Positions 7,874 through 15,142 of a stretch of 44,012 nt of DNA are shown piece after piece. The number at the start of each line of letters is the position of its first letter. Position 1 is the stretch's first letter. The stretch spans positions 1-44,012 of the forward strand of contig JAILHF010000016.1 in NCBI GenBank assembly GCA_024696005.1, given 5' to 3'. The DNA comes from Lachnospiraceae bacterium. GTDB lineage: Bacteria > Bacillota > Clostridia > Lachnospirales > Lachnospiraceae. A program made the position numbers and the translations under genes. The notes beneath the pieces were generated by a model, which made no database searches, was not told where the DNA came from, and saw only the letters and a list, made by a program, of their open reading frames with translations.

Positions 7874-9730
7874 TCAATCTTCCCTCATGGTAAATCCGGC
7901 ATCCTCGTCGATCATGGCGATCATGATCGCGGCGAAGCGGGGATCGAACTGCTTCCCGCTTTCCATCTCCAGTTCAGCCCGGGCAACCTCCTGCGGAAGG
8001 GGGGAGCGGTAGGGGCGTTTGCTTGTCATGGCGTCGTAAGCATCGGCCACGGCGATGATCCTGGCTTCTTCGGGGATGGAATCCCCCTTCAGGCCGTCGG
8101 GATAGCCGGTCCCGTCGTAACGCTCGTGGTGCCACCGCGCACCGCGAGCCAAAAGAGGCATTTCCTTTATGCTCTGCAGGATGCGCGCGCCGGCCTCGGC
8201 ATGCGGTTTTACCTGCCCGTATTCTTCCCCGCTCAGTTTTCCCTTTTTGTTGAGCACGGATGCGGGGACCTCGATCTTACCCACGTCATGCAAAAGTCCC
8301 AGGATATGGATCTCGTTCAGCGCCTTTTCGGAATAGCCGCATCGGCGGGCAATCTCGCGGGCATATTTTGCGACCCGCCCGGAGTGGCCGCGAGTGACGC
8401 TTTCCTTTGCCTCGACTGCCTCGGCCATGGCACGGATGACCTGCAGGGTGAGCTTTTCGCTCTCCTCGGTCTTTTGCTGCACTTCTTCGCCGAAACGGTT
8501 CTGCAGGCGCACCAGCTCCAGGATGTGACGGACGCGCATAACCAGGCTGCTCGGGATGATGGGCTTGCGGATGAAATCCATCGCGCCGAGGGCAAAGCCC
8601 CTGGTTTCGGCGCTTTCGTCCTCGTCCCCCGTCAGGAAGATGACGGGGATGCGTTGGGCGGGGCCGCCCCGCCCGCGCAGCTGCTTCAGGGTTTCGAAGC
8701 CGTCCATGTCGGGCATCTTCACGTCGAGCAGGATCAGATCCGGAGTATTGTCTTTTATGAAATCCAGGAAAGCCTGTCCGGACTGCAGGGCGCTGACGCG
8801 CATCTTTTCGCGGCTTAAGATGCTGCCGGCGATGGTCAGGTTGGCCATGTCATCGTCCACGACCACGATCCAGTCGGGTTCCCGGGTGTCGCTGTGCTCC
8901 GGCTTCCTGTCATCGGAATGTATGCTCTCGGCTTCCACGTTCAGCCCGGCTTTCGCGCTTGCGGGATCGTTCTTCCAGGCGTCCCCGATCCTTTCGATCA
9001 CGTTTTCCACATGGAAGCGGTTGAGTTCGGGCAGAAGCAAAAAGAAGTGGTTCTCGCCGATCTTCATCATGATGTCGCTGTTTCGCAGGGAATCCTGCAG
9101 GAGCCGGCGCGCGGTCTCCATGATGGCGGGATGCTCGCCTGCGGGAACCTCCGGAGAGATCTGAACGGTGTAGAGCAGCTTGTAGGCAGTGCCCCGGTAG
9201 CGGTCCATGTAGCGTATCATGTAGTGATACACGTCGCTGAAGGCTTCGCGGCCCATCCACATGGCGTTATGCGGGATGTTGCGCTCTTCGAGGATCTGCG
9301 AAAGTGTTTTCAGATCGATATCGGACGGAATGTCGCGGTCGTCACCCTTTCCGGCGGAAAGGAGGTTCCCGACACGGCTTGTCAGGTTGTCGGGATCGAT
9401 GGGCTTGCGGATGAAATCGGAAACGCCCATCTCAAAACCGCGGCTTTCGGTGCTTTTGTCTTCGTCCGCGGTCAGAAATGCCACGGGAACCTTCGGGATC
9501 TTCATTTCCGCTTCATAACTGCGGTATTTCTGCAGGGTTTCAAAGCCGTCCATCCCGGGCATGAGGATATCGAGAAGGATCAGGTCCGGGGTTCCGTGCG
9601 CCCGGACATAGTCGAGCATGGACTGTCCGGAGTTTAGGGCAGTCACCCGGATATTGTTGCGGCTCAGTATCGTGCCCGCAAGCTTCAGATTCGCAATATC
9701 GTCGTCAACAACGATCACCCAGTCCGCCAT
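7874..9730 (-). CDS. REC / degenerate GGDEF / REC / HD-GYP c-di-GMP phosphodiesterase
   Basis: A 618-aa cytoplasmic response regulator. Receiver 1 spans residues 4-125 (Asp9-Asp10-Asp11, acceptor Asp54). Residues 140-255 resemble a GGDEF domain, but the signature is Lys-Ile-Gly-Glu-Asn-His-Phe (223-229), so cyclase activity is unlikely. Receiver 2 spans 286-405 (acceptor Asp336). Residues 425-610 are HD-GYP with His481-Asp482 and His-His-Glu-Arg-Tyr-Asp-Gly-Thr-Gly-Tyr-Pro at 534-544, the signature of phosphodiesterases that open or fully hydrolyse c-di-GMP. The two receivers are clearly similar to each other. The ATG at 9730 is preferred over one at 9736 because the AGGAG at about 9739-9743 is then properly spaced. 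First gene of the operon, and probably its output. Confidence 0.9.
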   Translation of the reverse strand: MADWVIVVDDDIANLKLAGTILSRNNIRVTALNSGQSMLDYVRAHGTPDLILLDILMPGMDGFETLQKYRSYEAEMKIPKVPVAFLTADEDKSTESRGFEMGVSDFIRKPIDPDNLTSRVGNLLSAGKGDDRDIPSDIDLKTLSQILEERNIPHNAMWMGREAFSDVYHYMIRYMDRYRGTAYKLLYTVQISPEVPAGEHPAIMETARRLLQDSLRNSDIMMKIGENHFFLLLPELNRFHVENVIERIGDAWKNDPASAKAGLNVEAESIHSDDRKPEHSDTREPDWIVVVDDDMANLTIAGSILSREKMRVSALQSGQAFLDFIKDNTPDLILLDVKMPDMDGFETLKQLRGRGGPAQRIPVIFLTGDEDESAETRGFALGAMDFIRKPIIPSSLVMRVRHILELVRLQNRFGEEVQQKTEESEKLTLQVIRAMAEAVEAKESVTRGHSGRVAKYAREIARRCGYSEKALNEIHILGLLHDVGKIEVPASVLNKKGKLSGEEYGQVKPHAEAGARILQSIKEMPLLARGARWHHERYDGTGYPDGLKGDSIPEEARIIAVADAYDAMTSKRPYRSPLPQEVARAELEMESGKQFDPRFAAIMIAMIDEDAGFTMRED

Positions 9731-9768
9731 GAGCATCTTCTCCTTTATATGTAGGCATACTTATTGAA

Positions 9769-9797
9769 AATATACCGTATTTGCGCGCTTTTTGCAA
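9769..9797 (-). promoter_or_regulatory. Sigma-A-type promoter of the signalling operon
   Basis: On the minus strand, TTGCAA (9797-9792), a 17-base spacer and TATATT (9774-9769). The MITE target duplication starts 3 bases upstream of the -35 box, so any activator site farther upstream has been displaced by about 155 bp. Confidence 0.7.
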
Positions 9798-9808
9798 TGA
9801 AAACGGAA

Positions 9809-9955
9809 GTTACTGTTCAGTCCCGAGCCACGCACTTCGCTGCGTGGCTACGGGCCGACGCTTGGGCTGGCAGGCTTGCCGCCCATCGGCGAAGCCGATT
9901 ATGCATGGCGGCAAGCCAGTTACGTTCAGTGGCTGGCAAGCCACTGAAAAGTAAC
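9809..9955. mobile_element. 147-bp MITE with terminal inverted repeats and 8-bp target duplication, copy 2
   Basis: The element begins GTTACTGTTCAGT and ends ACTGAAAAGTAAC, a 13-bp inverted repeat with one mismatch (perfect at the right end of copy 1). It is flanked exactly by AAACGGAA at 9801-9808 and 9956-9963, a perfect 8-bp direct repeat, as expected for a transposase-made target duplication. Inside are three strong stem-loops and no gene. No parent transposase lies in the window. It sits between the divergent signalling and pfl promoters. Confidence 0.9.
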
Positions 9956-9974
9956 AAACGGAAAGTCCGGGAGG

Positions 9975-9990
9975 TGTAACATTTGTTACA
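9975..9990. promoter_or_regulatory. Palindromic candidate operator
   Basis: TGTAACATTTGTTACA has two perfect 7-base arms around TT. It lies about 120 bases upstream of the pfl -35 box and beside the MITE. It does not match the clostridial Rex box or a simple FNR box; its owner is unknown. Confidence 0.4.
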
Positions 9991-10110
9991 GACAAGGGCG
10001 CCGCGGGCTGTTATGATCACTTCGGAAGGACGGGAGGAAGCCGACGGGTAAACATAATATTTTTCAATGAGTTTTGATGAAAAATATAATGCAAAAAAGC
10101 GTTTTGTCTG

Positions 10111-10139
10111 TTGACTATTCCCGAAGATTTTACTACAAT
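10111..10139 (+). promoter_or_regulatory. Strong sigma-A-type promoter of the pfl operon
   Basis: TTGACT (10111-10116), a 17-base spacer and TACAAT (10134-10139). The leader is about 70 bases long and contains a small hairpin, TGGGGC with GCCCCA, at 10150-10170. An ideal AGGAGG at 10203-10208 lies 7 bases before the start codon, which fits very high expression. Confidence 0.85.
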
Positions 10140-10215
10140 GGATGCAGTTTGGGGCCTTTATCCCGCCCCAGTATAACCAATTTCACAACAATCATATTAT
10201 ATAGGAGGCAATGTA

Positions 10216-12270
10216 ATGAGTCAGGAATTGAGATCAGAATGGGAAGGTTTCACCGGCGGTAAGTGGGTGAACGAGATCGATGTGCGCGACTTCATCCAGA
10301 AGAATTATACGCCGTATGACGGTGATGATTCCTTCCTGGTAGGTCCCACGCAGGCAACCAAGGATCTGTGGGAGCAGGTTCTGGATCTGTCCCGCCAGGA
10401 GCGTGAGGCAGGCGGTGTTCTGGATATGGACACCAAGGTGATCAGCACGATCACTTCTCACGGCCCCGGATACCTGGACAAGAGCAAGGAAAAGATCGTA
10501 GGTTTCCAGACCGACAAGCCTTTCAAGCGTTCCATGCAGCCTTACGGCGGTATCCGTATGGCAGAGAAGGCATGTGCCGACAACGGCTATACCGTAGATC
10601 CCGAGATCAGCGAGTTCTTCTCGGTTCATCGCAAGACACACAACGCAGGCTGCTTCGATGCATACAACCAGGAAATGCGCGCATGCCGTTCCAGCCACGT
10701 TATCACCGGTCTTCCCGATGCTTATGGCCGCGGCCGTATCATCGGTGACTATCGTCGTGTCGCTCTGTACGGTATCGATCGTCTGATCGAGGACAAGCAG
10801 GCACAGAAGGATTCCACCGGCCGCGTGATGACCGACGATGTGATCCGTCTTCGTGAAGAGCTGTCCGAGCAGATGGTAGCTCTGAAGATGATGAAGGAGA
10901 TGGCTGCTTCTTACGGCATCGATATCTCCAAGCCCGCTACCAACGTACAGGAAGCGATCCAGTTCACCTACTTCGGTTATCTGTGTGCAGTCAAGGAGCA
11001 GAACGGTGCGGCAATGAGCCTTGGCCGTACTTCCACCTTCATCGACTGCTACGCAGAGCGTGACCTCAAGAACGGCAAGTTCACCGAGGAAGAGATCCAG
11101 GAGTTCGTTGATCACTTCATCATGAAGCTGCGTTGCGTGAAGTTTGCACGTACACCCGAGTACAACCAGATCTTCGCAGGCGATCCCGTGTGGGTTACCG
11201 AGTCCCTGGGTGGTGTAGGTGTTGACGGCCGTCACATGGTCACCAAGACCAGCTTCCGTTATCTGAACACCCTGAACAACCTGGGTGCGGCTCCCGAGCC
11301 CAACCTGACGGTTCTGTGGTCCACCAGACTTCCTCGTCCCTGGAAGGAGTTCTGCGCAAAGATGTCCATCAAGAGCTCTTCCATCCAGTACGAGAACGAC
11401 GATCTGATGAGAGTTACCCACGGCGACGACTATGCGATCGCCTGCTGCGTATCCTCCATGAGAGTCGGTAAGGAAATGCAGTTCTTCGGCGCACGTGCAA
11501 ACCTTGCAAAGTGCATGCTTTACGCTCTGAACGGCGGTATCGACGAAGTGTCCAAGAAGCAGGTCGGACCGAAGTACCGCAAGTATGAAGGCGATGTGAT
11601 CGAGTATGATAAGTTCATGCCGATGTTTGAAGATATGATGGAGTGGCTGGCAGATGTGTATGTAAACACCCTGAACGTGATCCACTACATGCATGACAAG
11701 TATTGCTACGAGCGCGCACAGATGGCTCTGCATGACAGAGACGTTCGCCGCTACTTCGCAACCGGTATGGCCGGTCTGTCCGTTGTGGCCGACTCCCTGA
11801 GCGCCATCAAGTATGCGACTGTTAAGCCGATCCGCGACGAGGACGGCATCATCGTAGACTTCGAGACCACCGGCGACTTCCCGAAGTACGGTAACGATGA
11901 CGACCGTGTTGACAAGATCGCTCACGATCTGGTAAGCAAGTTCATGATGATGATCCGTCGTCATCATACCTACAGAGACGGATTCCCGACGATGTCCGTG
12001 CTGACCATCACTTCCAACGTGACCTATGGTAAGGCAACCGGTAACACTCCGGACGGACGCCGCAAGGGACAGCCTTTCGCACCGGGTGCTAACCCTCTGC
12101 ACGGCCGTGACACCCACGGTGCAGTTGCATCCCTGAGCTCTGTTGCGAAGCTTCCGTTCAACGACAGCCAGGACGGTATCTCCAATACCTTCACCATCAT
12201 CCCCGGAGCACTGGGTAAAGAAGATCAGGTATTCGCAGGTGATATCGAAGTGGATCTGAGCAAGAAGTAA
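10216..12270 (+). CDS. pflB: Pyruvate formate-lyase catalytic chain lacking the glycyl-radical domain
   Basis: A 684-aa glycyl-radical-enzyme barrel that converts pyruvate and CoA to acetyl-CoA and formate. The adjacent catalytic cysteines are Cys410-Cys411 (Ala-Cys-Cys-Val-Ser-Ser-Met-Arg). The alignable sequence ends at Ala-Leu-Gly-Lys-Glu-Asp, followed by a short non-homologous tail, so the last ~75 residues of a normal ~760-aa enzyme, including the Arg-Val-Ser-Gly-Tyr radical loop, are absent. That part is supplied by the gene at 12577. Codon use is strongly biased and the promoter and ribosome site are near ideal, as for a major fermentation enzyme. The gene is not truncated by damage: the break falls at a domain boundary and the missing domain has its own ribosome site. 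No pflA activase gene lies in the window. Confidence 0.93.
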   Translation: MSQELRSEWEGFTGGKWVNEIDVRDFIQKNYTPYDGDDSFLVGPTQATKDLWEQVLDLSRQEREAGGVLDMDTKVISTITSHGPGYLDKSKEKIVGFQTDKPFKRSMQPYGGIRMAEKACADNGYTVDPEISEFFSVHRKTHNAGCFDAYNQEMRACRSSHVITGLPDAYGRGRIIGDYRRVALYGIDRLIEDKQAQKDSTGRVMTDDVIRLREELSEQMVALKMMKEMAASYGIDISKPATNVQEAIQFTYFGYLCAVKEQNGAAMSLGRTSTFIDCYAERDLKNGKFTEEEIQEFVDHFIMKLRCVKFARTPEYNQIFAGDPVWVTESLGGVGVDGRHMVTKTSFRYLNTLNNLGAAPEPNLTVLWSTRLPRPWKEFCAKMSIKSSSIQYENDDLMRVTHGDDYAIACCVSSMRVGKEMQFFGARANLAKCMLYALNGGIDEVSKKQVGPKYRKYEGDVIEYDKFMPMFEDMMEWLADVYVNTLNVIHYMHDKYCYERAQMALHDRDVRRYFATGMAGLSVVADSLSAIKYATVKPIRDEDGIIVDFETTGDFPKYGNDDDRVDKIAHDLVSKFMMMIRRHHTYRDGFPTMSVLTITSNVTYGKATGNTPDGRRKGQPFAPGANPLHGRDTHGAVASLSSVAKLPFNDSQDGISNTFTIIPGALGKEDQVFAGDIEVDLSKK

Positions 12271-12290
12271 GTTTTAAACAATACCGAATT

Positions 12291-12319
12291 CACGCGCCGA
12301 AGCCAAGCATAGGCGCGTG
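12291..12319 (+). other. Intercistronic stem-loop between pflB and the small Cys-tailed gene
   Basis: CACGCGCC (12291-12298) pairs with GGCGCGTG (12312-12319) over a 13-base loop, and no T-run follows. This looks like a processing or mRNA-stabilising hairpin that could set the ratio of the catalytic chain to the small subunits. Confidence 0.5.
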
Positions 12320-12340
12320 GGTTGCGGAAGAGGTATAAAA

Positions 12341-12559
12341 ATGGACAATAAGAGTATGAGCGAAGAGCAGATGATACAGGATCTGGTTGCACAGCTGGAC
12401 GGCGGTTTCGCCGGCGGCGTGGGCCATGTGAATGTAAACGTGGACGAAAACGCTTCCGAGAAAAAGGAAGTGGAGACCATGGGCTGCACGGACTGCAGCC
12501 GCACGCCTCTCGCATGCTCCGTCCCCACTCTTCATCAGGGACTGGATAGTTACGAATAA
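12341..12559 (+). CDS. 72-aa paralogue of the glycyl-radical domain with a Cys-rich tail and no radical glycine
   Basis: The N-terminal half (residues 15-34) matches residues 12-31 of the following radical-domain protein without gaps, 11 of 20 identical, including Leu-Asp-Gly and His-x-Asn-Val-Asn-Val. After that it diverges: the radical loop Arg-Val-Ser-Gly-Tyr is missing, replaced by an acidic linker and a tail with Cys49-x2-Cys52-x6-Cys59. A GAAGAGG site sits 7 bases before ATG 12341, which is why this start is preferred to an upstream GTG. It lies between the two pfl chains in the same transcript, with codon use like theirs. Inference: it may dock in the same groove of PflB as the radical domain, as a placeholder, redox or metal sensor, or assembly factor. 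No family name is recognised. Confidence 0.75.
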   Translation: MDNKSMSEEQMIQDLVAQLDGGFAGGVGHVNVNVDENASEKKEVETMGCTDCSRTPLACSVPTLHQGLDSYE

Positions 12560-12576
12560 TTTAGGAGGAAAATAAA

Positions 12577-12822
12577 ATGGCAGAAGCAAGCAAAGCACAG
12601 GTAAATAACCTGGTATCTCTTTTGGATGGCTATGCAACCAAGGGCGGCCATCACCTGAACGTCAACGTTCTGAACCGCGATACTCTCATCGATGCGCAGA
12701 AGCATCCCGAGAACTATCCCCAGCTGACGATCCGTGTGTCCGGATACGCCGTGAACTTCATCAAGCTCACTCCGGAACAGCAGCAGGACGTCATCACCAG
12801 AACGTTCCATGAGTCTATATAA
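12577..12822 (+). CDS. Stand-alone glycyl-radical domain of pyruvate formate-lyase (GrcA/YfiD-like)
   Basis: An 81-aa protein equivalent to the C-terminus of pyruvate formate-lyase. The radical loop Arg-Val-Ser-Gly-Tyr-Ala-Val puts the radical on Gly56. The sequence before it (Leu-Asp-Gly, His-His-Leu-Asn-Val-Asn-Val, Pro-Gln-Leu-Thr-Ile) and after it (Asn-Phe-Ile-Lys-Leu, Arg-Thr-Phe-His) is typical. It resembles E. coli GrcA (YfiD), which repairs oxygen-cleaved enzyme; here the catalytic chain has no radical domain of its own, so this protein should be an obligate subunit. AGGAGG lies about 9 bases before the start, and a terminator follows 25 bases after the stop. Confidence 0.9.
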   Translation: MAEASKAQVNNLVSLLDGYATKGGHHLNVNVLNRDTLIDAQKHPENYPQLTIRVSGYAVNFIKLTPEQQQDVITRTFHESI

Positions 12823-12846
12823 TACAACAGGGATTCCTAAAGAAGA

Positions 12847-12880
12847 AAGAGGGACATGCAAGCATGTCCCTCTTTTTTTT
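12847..12880 (+). terminator. Intrinsic terminator of the pfl operon
   Basis: A 14-bp perfect stem, AAAGAGGGACATGC with GCATGTCCCTCTTT, and a long T-run. The stretch from here to 13033 holds no gene that I can support. Confidence 0.95.
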
Positions 12881-13033
12881 TCTATGAGATTTATGCGCGA
12901 ATATAATCCTGAGTTGTTGCAAGTAACCCCGGTTTCGTACGGTTCGAAAGTGTCAAGGCAGTTTCGTCGAGTGGCTTAGCGACGGAATCGGGCGCCGCGG
13001 ACTATATCTGCGTGAAGAAAAAATGCGGATTCC

Positions 13034-13852
13034 TCAGGGAAGATAATGCATCTGCTCTTCCAGACGCTCGATCATCGTATCCTTCGACATGCAGTCGACC
13101 GACTCAAACGCAAATCCGGTGAGATAAAGCGTTTCCTCGTTCAGCTTGTTTTCGTACTCCTCAGCCGTCACTTCTTCGTCATTCCAGAACCAGCTCAGGT
13201 GCTCGTTATCCCCGGGGCCTTCATAGCCGTCGAGGACCTCGGTATAGCCGGAAGCGTACAGGCTCAGATGACCGTTATCGAGGAGAAAAACGTTGTCGCC
13301 GGGATTGTTATACGGTGCACTGCTGTAGTTTTCATACACGACGGAAAAGCTGGGAACATAGAAAAGCATTCCTCTGTAGCCGCCTGCACCGGCAACGCCG
13401 TCCTCAAGATCTTCGATCAGCTCCGCACCGGCATTGCTGTGAGTGATGAGCATGTATTGATGCAGGCCGTTTGCAGTGAGTTCGTCGGTGGTGATGAATA
13501 TCTCGGGGAAATCATCATCGTCAAGATTGATGAACTGGAACTTGTCCCACTTCGGATCCAGTCCGTTTATGATGTCATAATACTGCTCATAAAGGAAATC
13601 GAGGTCGTGATTGATGTACTCGTTATCGTTTTCACCAATGGTAATGATGTCATCTTCATCTTCAGGCGTGGGCTCTTCCGTGGGAGTGACCTCTTCCTTT
13701 TCCGGCTCCTCTTCCTCTTCTTCTTCTTCCTCTTCGGCTTCCTTAAGGGTGTCTCTTTCTTTCGTTTTCCCGCTGTCTGCGTCACTGCATCCGTTCAGCG
13801 CCAGAGCGGCACTCAGCACGAGCACACCGGTGGCAAAAAACTTTTTTCTCAT
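13034..13852 (-). CDS. Acidic lipoprotein of unknown function
   Basis: A 272-aa exported lipoprotein. The signal peptide ends in a lipobox Leu-Asn-Gly-Cys with Cys22 as lipid anchor. A low-complexity linker rich in Glu, Pro and Thr (an almost pure run of Glu) spans about residues 37-70 and probably holds the domain away from the membrane. The rest is an acidic globular domain whose strand-rich pattern and Asp-Asp-Asp-Asp-Phe-Pro-Glu-Ile motif are typical of secreted clostridial proteins without assigned function. ATG 13852 is chosen because GGAGG lies 5 bases upstream; an in-frame ATG 18 bases earlier has no such site. It is transcribed alone, divergently from the guanylate-kinase-like operon. 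Confidence 0.8.
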   Translation of the reverse strand: MRKKFFATGVLVLSAALALNGCSDADSGKTKERDTLKEAEEEEEEEEEEPEKEEVTPTEEPTPEDEDDIITIGENDNEYINHDLDFLYEQYYDIINGLDPKWDKFQFINLDDDDFPEIFITTDELTANGLHQYMLITHSNAGAELIEDLEDGVAGAGGYRGMLFYVPSFSVVYENYSSAPYNNPGDNVFLLDNGHLSLYASGYTEVLDGYEGPGDNEHLSWFWNDEEVTAEEYENKLNEETLYLTGFAFESVDCMSKDTMIERLEEQMHYLP

Positions 13853-13893
13853 GATTCCCTCCTTTTGCAAATATGCAATAAAACACAGCGTTT

Positions 13894-13922
13894 ATGTTAG
13901 CGCGTTTCCGCAGGATAATCAA
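13894..13922 (-). promoter_or_regulatory. Promoter of the acidic lipoprotein gene
   Basis: On the minus strand: TTGATT (13922-13917), a 17-base spacer and TAACAT (13899-13894). Confidence 0.6.
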
Positions 13923-14065
13923 GTCGGAACCGGAAAAAGGGTAAGGGACGCATATCTTCTGCCGGAAGGGAAGGAAAGCCTCCCTTCGAAAACCGAAAAC
14001 GGAATATGGAAAAATGTGCCGGAAAATGTTAATATGATAGAGAAAATACTCCTGTGATTTCGCCG

Positions 14066-14094
14066 TTGTCCGGATATCTCAAATGTGATACAAT
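14066..14094 (+). promoter_or_regulatory. Promoter of the guanylate-kinase-like/yaaR/holB operon
   Basis: TTGTCC (14066-14071), a 17-base spacer and TACAAT (14089-14094). The expected transcription start is near 14101, only about 3 bases before the start codon, so the first gene may be read from a leaderless mRNA. Confidence 0.7.
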
Positions 14095-14103
14095 AGTTAG
14101 GTT

Positions 14104-14682
14104 ATGGGTGGGATTTATTGTCTGATGGGAAAAAGTGCCAGCGGGAAGGACAGCCTTTACAGGCGTCTGCTGGAGGAAAAGGAGCTGGGGCTCAAGCCGC
14201 TGGTGACCTGGACCACCCGGCCGATCCGGGAAGGGGAAACGGACGGTGTGGAGTATCATTTCACGGATGCGGAAGGCCTTGAGCGGCTGCGCCGTGAGGG
14301 CCGGGTGATCGAGGAGCGTGTGTATCACACCGTGCACGGGGACTGGCACTATTTTACGGCGGATGACGGGATCGACATCGGGGCGAACGATTACCTCACG
14401 ATCCTGACGCCCGAAGCATTTATCCCTTTGCGCAGGTATTACGGAGCGGAGCATGCTCATCCGCTCTATATCGAAGTGGAGGACGGCTTGCGGCTCTCCC
14501 GTGCGCTGGAACGCGAACGGAGCCAGAGCGAGCCGAAATACAGGGAGCTTTGCCGCCGTTTTTTGGCGGATTGTGAGGATTTTTCCGAAGAGAAGCTTAA
14601 GGAATCGGGGATCACCCGTCGTTTTGTGAACGAGGATCTGGAGAGCTGCCTGGCTGAGTTGCGGGCGGCCATTACGGGGTAA
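14104..14682 (+). CDS. Guanylate kinase-like P-loop kinase
   Basis: A 192-aa member of the guanylate kinase family (GMP + ATP to GDP + ADP). The P-loop is Gly9-Lys-Ser-Ala-Ser-Gly-Lys15-Asp-Ser. The GMP-binding part Thr-Arg-Pro-Ile-Arg-Glu-Gly-Glu follows near residue 39, with Gly-Val-Glu-Tyr-His-Phe after it. The protein is diverged from the canonical Gmk and is of the type that precedes yaaR in Lachnospiraceae, so its true substrate is uncertain. No ribosome site precedes the start, and the promoter lies immediately upstream. The next gene begins 4 bases after the stop. Confidence 0.8.
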   Translation: MGGIYCLMGKSASGKDSLYRRLLEEKELGLKPLVTWTTRPIREGETDGVEYHFTDAEGLERLRREGRVIEERVYHTVHGDWHYFTADDGIDIGANDYLTILTPEAFIPLRRYYGAEHAHPLYIEVEDGLRLSRALERERSQSEPKYRELCRRFLADCEDFSEEKLKESGITRRFVNEDLESCLAELRAAITG

Positions 14683-14686
14683 GAGG

Positions 14687-15130
14687 ATGGATTCCATACG
14701 CATCAATCAGATCCAGCAGCCGCAGCCCACAGAGGCAGCGGCACCGGTCGAGCAAAGGGATGACAGCTTCCGCTTCATCCTTTCCAGCAGCATTCAGGAA
14801 ACGGAGCTTCAGGAGAAGCTGGCGAGCCTGATGGGAGAGATCACGGCCACGGGGGAGCGGATCGGAAAAAAGAAAGACATCCGCGACATGAAGAAATACC
14901 GCGGTCTGATCAAGGAGTTCCTGAACGAAGTGGTGAACCGTTCCCACCAGTTTTCCAGAGAGAATTTCCTGGACAAGCGGGGGCGTCACCGTGTATACGG
15001 GATCGTGCGTCTGGTGGATGAAAATCTGGACATGCTGGCCCAGGAGCTGATGAAGGAAGAGAAAGACAACGTGGAGATCCTGGCAAAGATCGGGGAGATC
15101 CGCGGCCTGCTGCTGGATCTGTTTACCTGA
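14687..15130 (+). CDS. yaaR: YaaR family protein (DUF327)
   Basis: A 147-aa, strongly helical, soluble protein of the YaaR/DUF327 family of Firmicutes, whose biochemical role is not established. The first ~25 residues are Gln/Pro-rich and probably disordered; the remainder is helical with a conserved stretch around Ser-Arg-Glu-Asn-Phe and Arg-Val-Tyr-Gly-Ile-Val. Its position before holB and ricT is the usual conserved order. It lies 4 bases after the upstream stop, with a GGGGTAAGAGG ribosome site reaching to the start codon. Confidence 0.85.
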   Translation: MDSIRINQIQQPQPTEAAAPVEQRDDSFRFILSSSIQETELQEKLASLMGEITATGERIGKKKDIRDMKKYRGLIKEFLNEVVNRSHQFSRENFLDKRGRHRVYGIVRLVDENLDMLAQELMKEEKDNVEILAKIGEIRGLLLDLFT

Positions 15131-15142
15131 GGGGGTGAAGAT

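Noticed and set aside
9975-9990. The palindrome as a Rex or FNR site
   Set aside because: Arms TGTAACA/TGTTACA do not match the clostridial Rex box TTGTTAA-N4-TTAACAA or TTGAT-N4-ATCAA.
10074-10262. A small frame across the pfl leader
   Set aside because: It starts upstream of the pfl promoter and overlaps the start of pflB in another frame, without a ribosome site.
10234-12117. A 627-codon antisense frame over pflB
   Set aside because: Strong codon bias of pflB leaves the opposite strand open. The protein resembles no family and has no expression signals.
12881-13033. A possible sRNA or tRNA (TATAAT and GGTTCGAAA present)
   Set aside because: No -35 box, no cloverleaf stems and no terminator could be matched.
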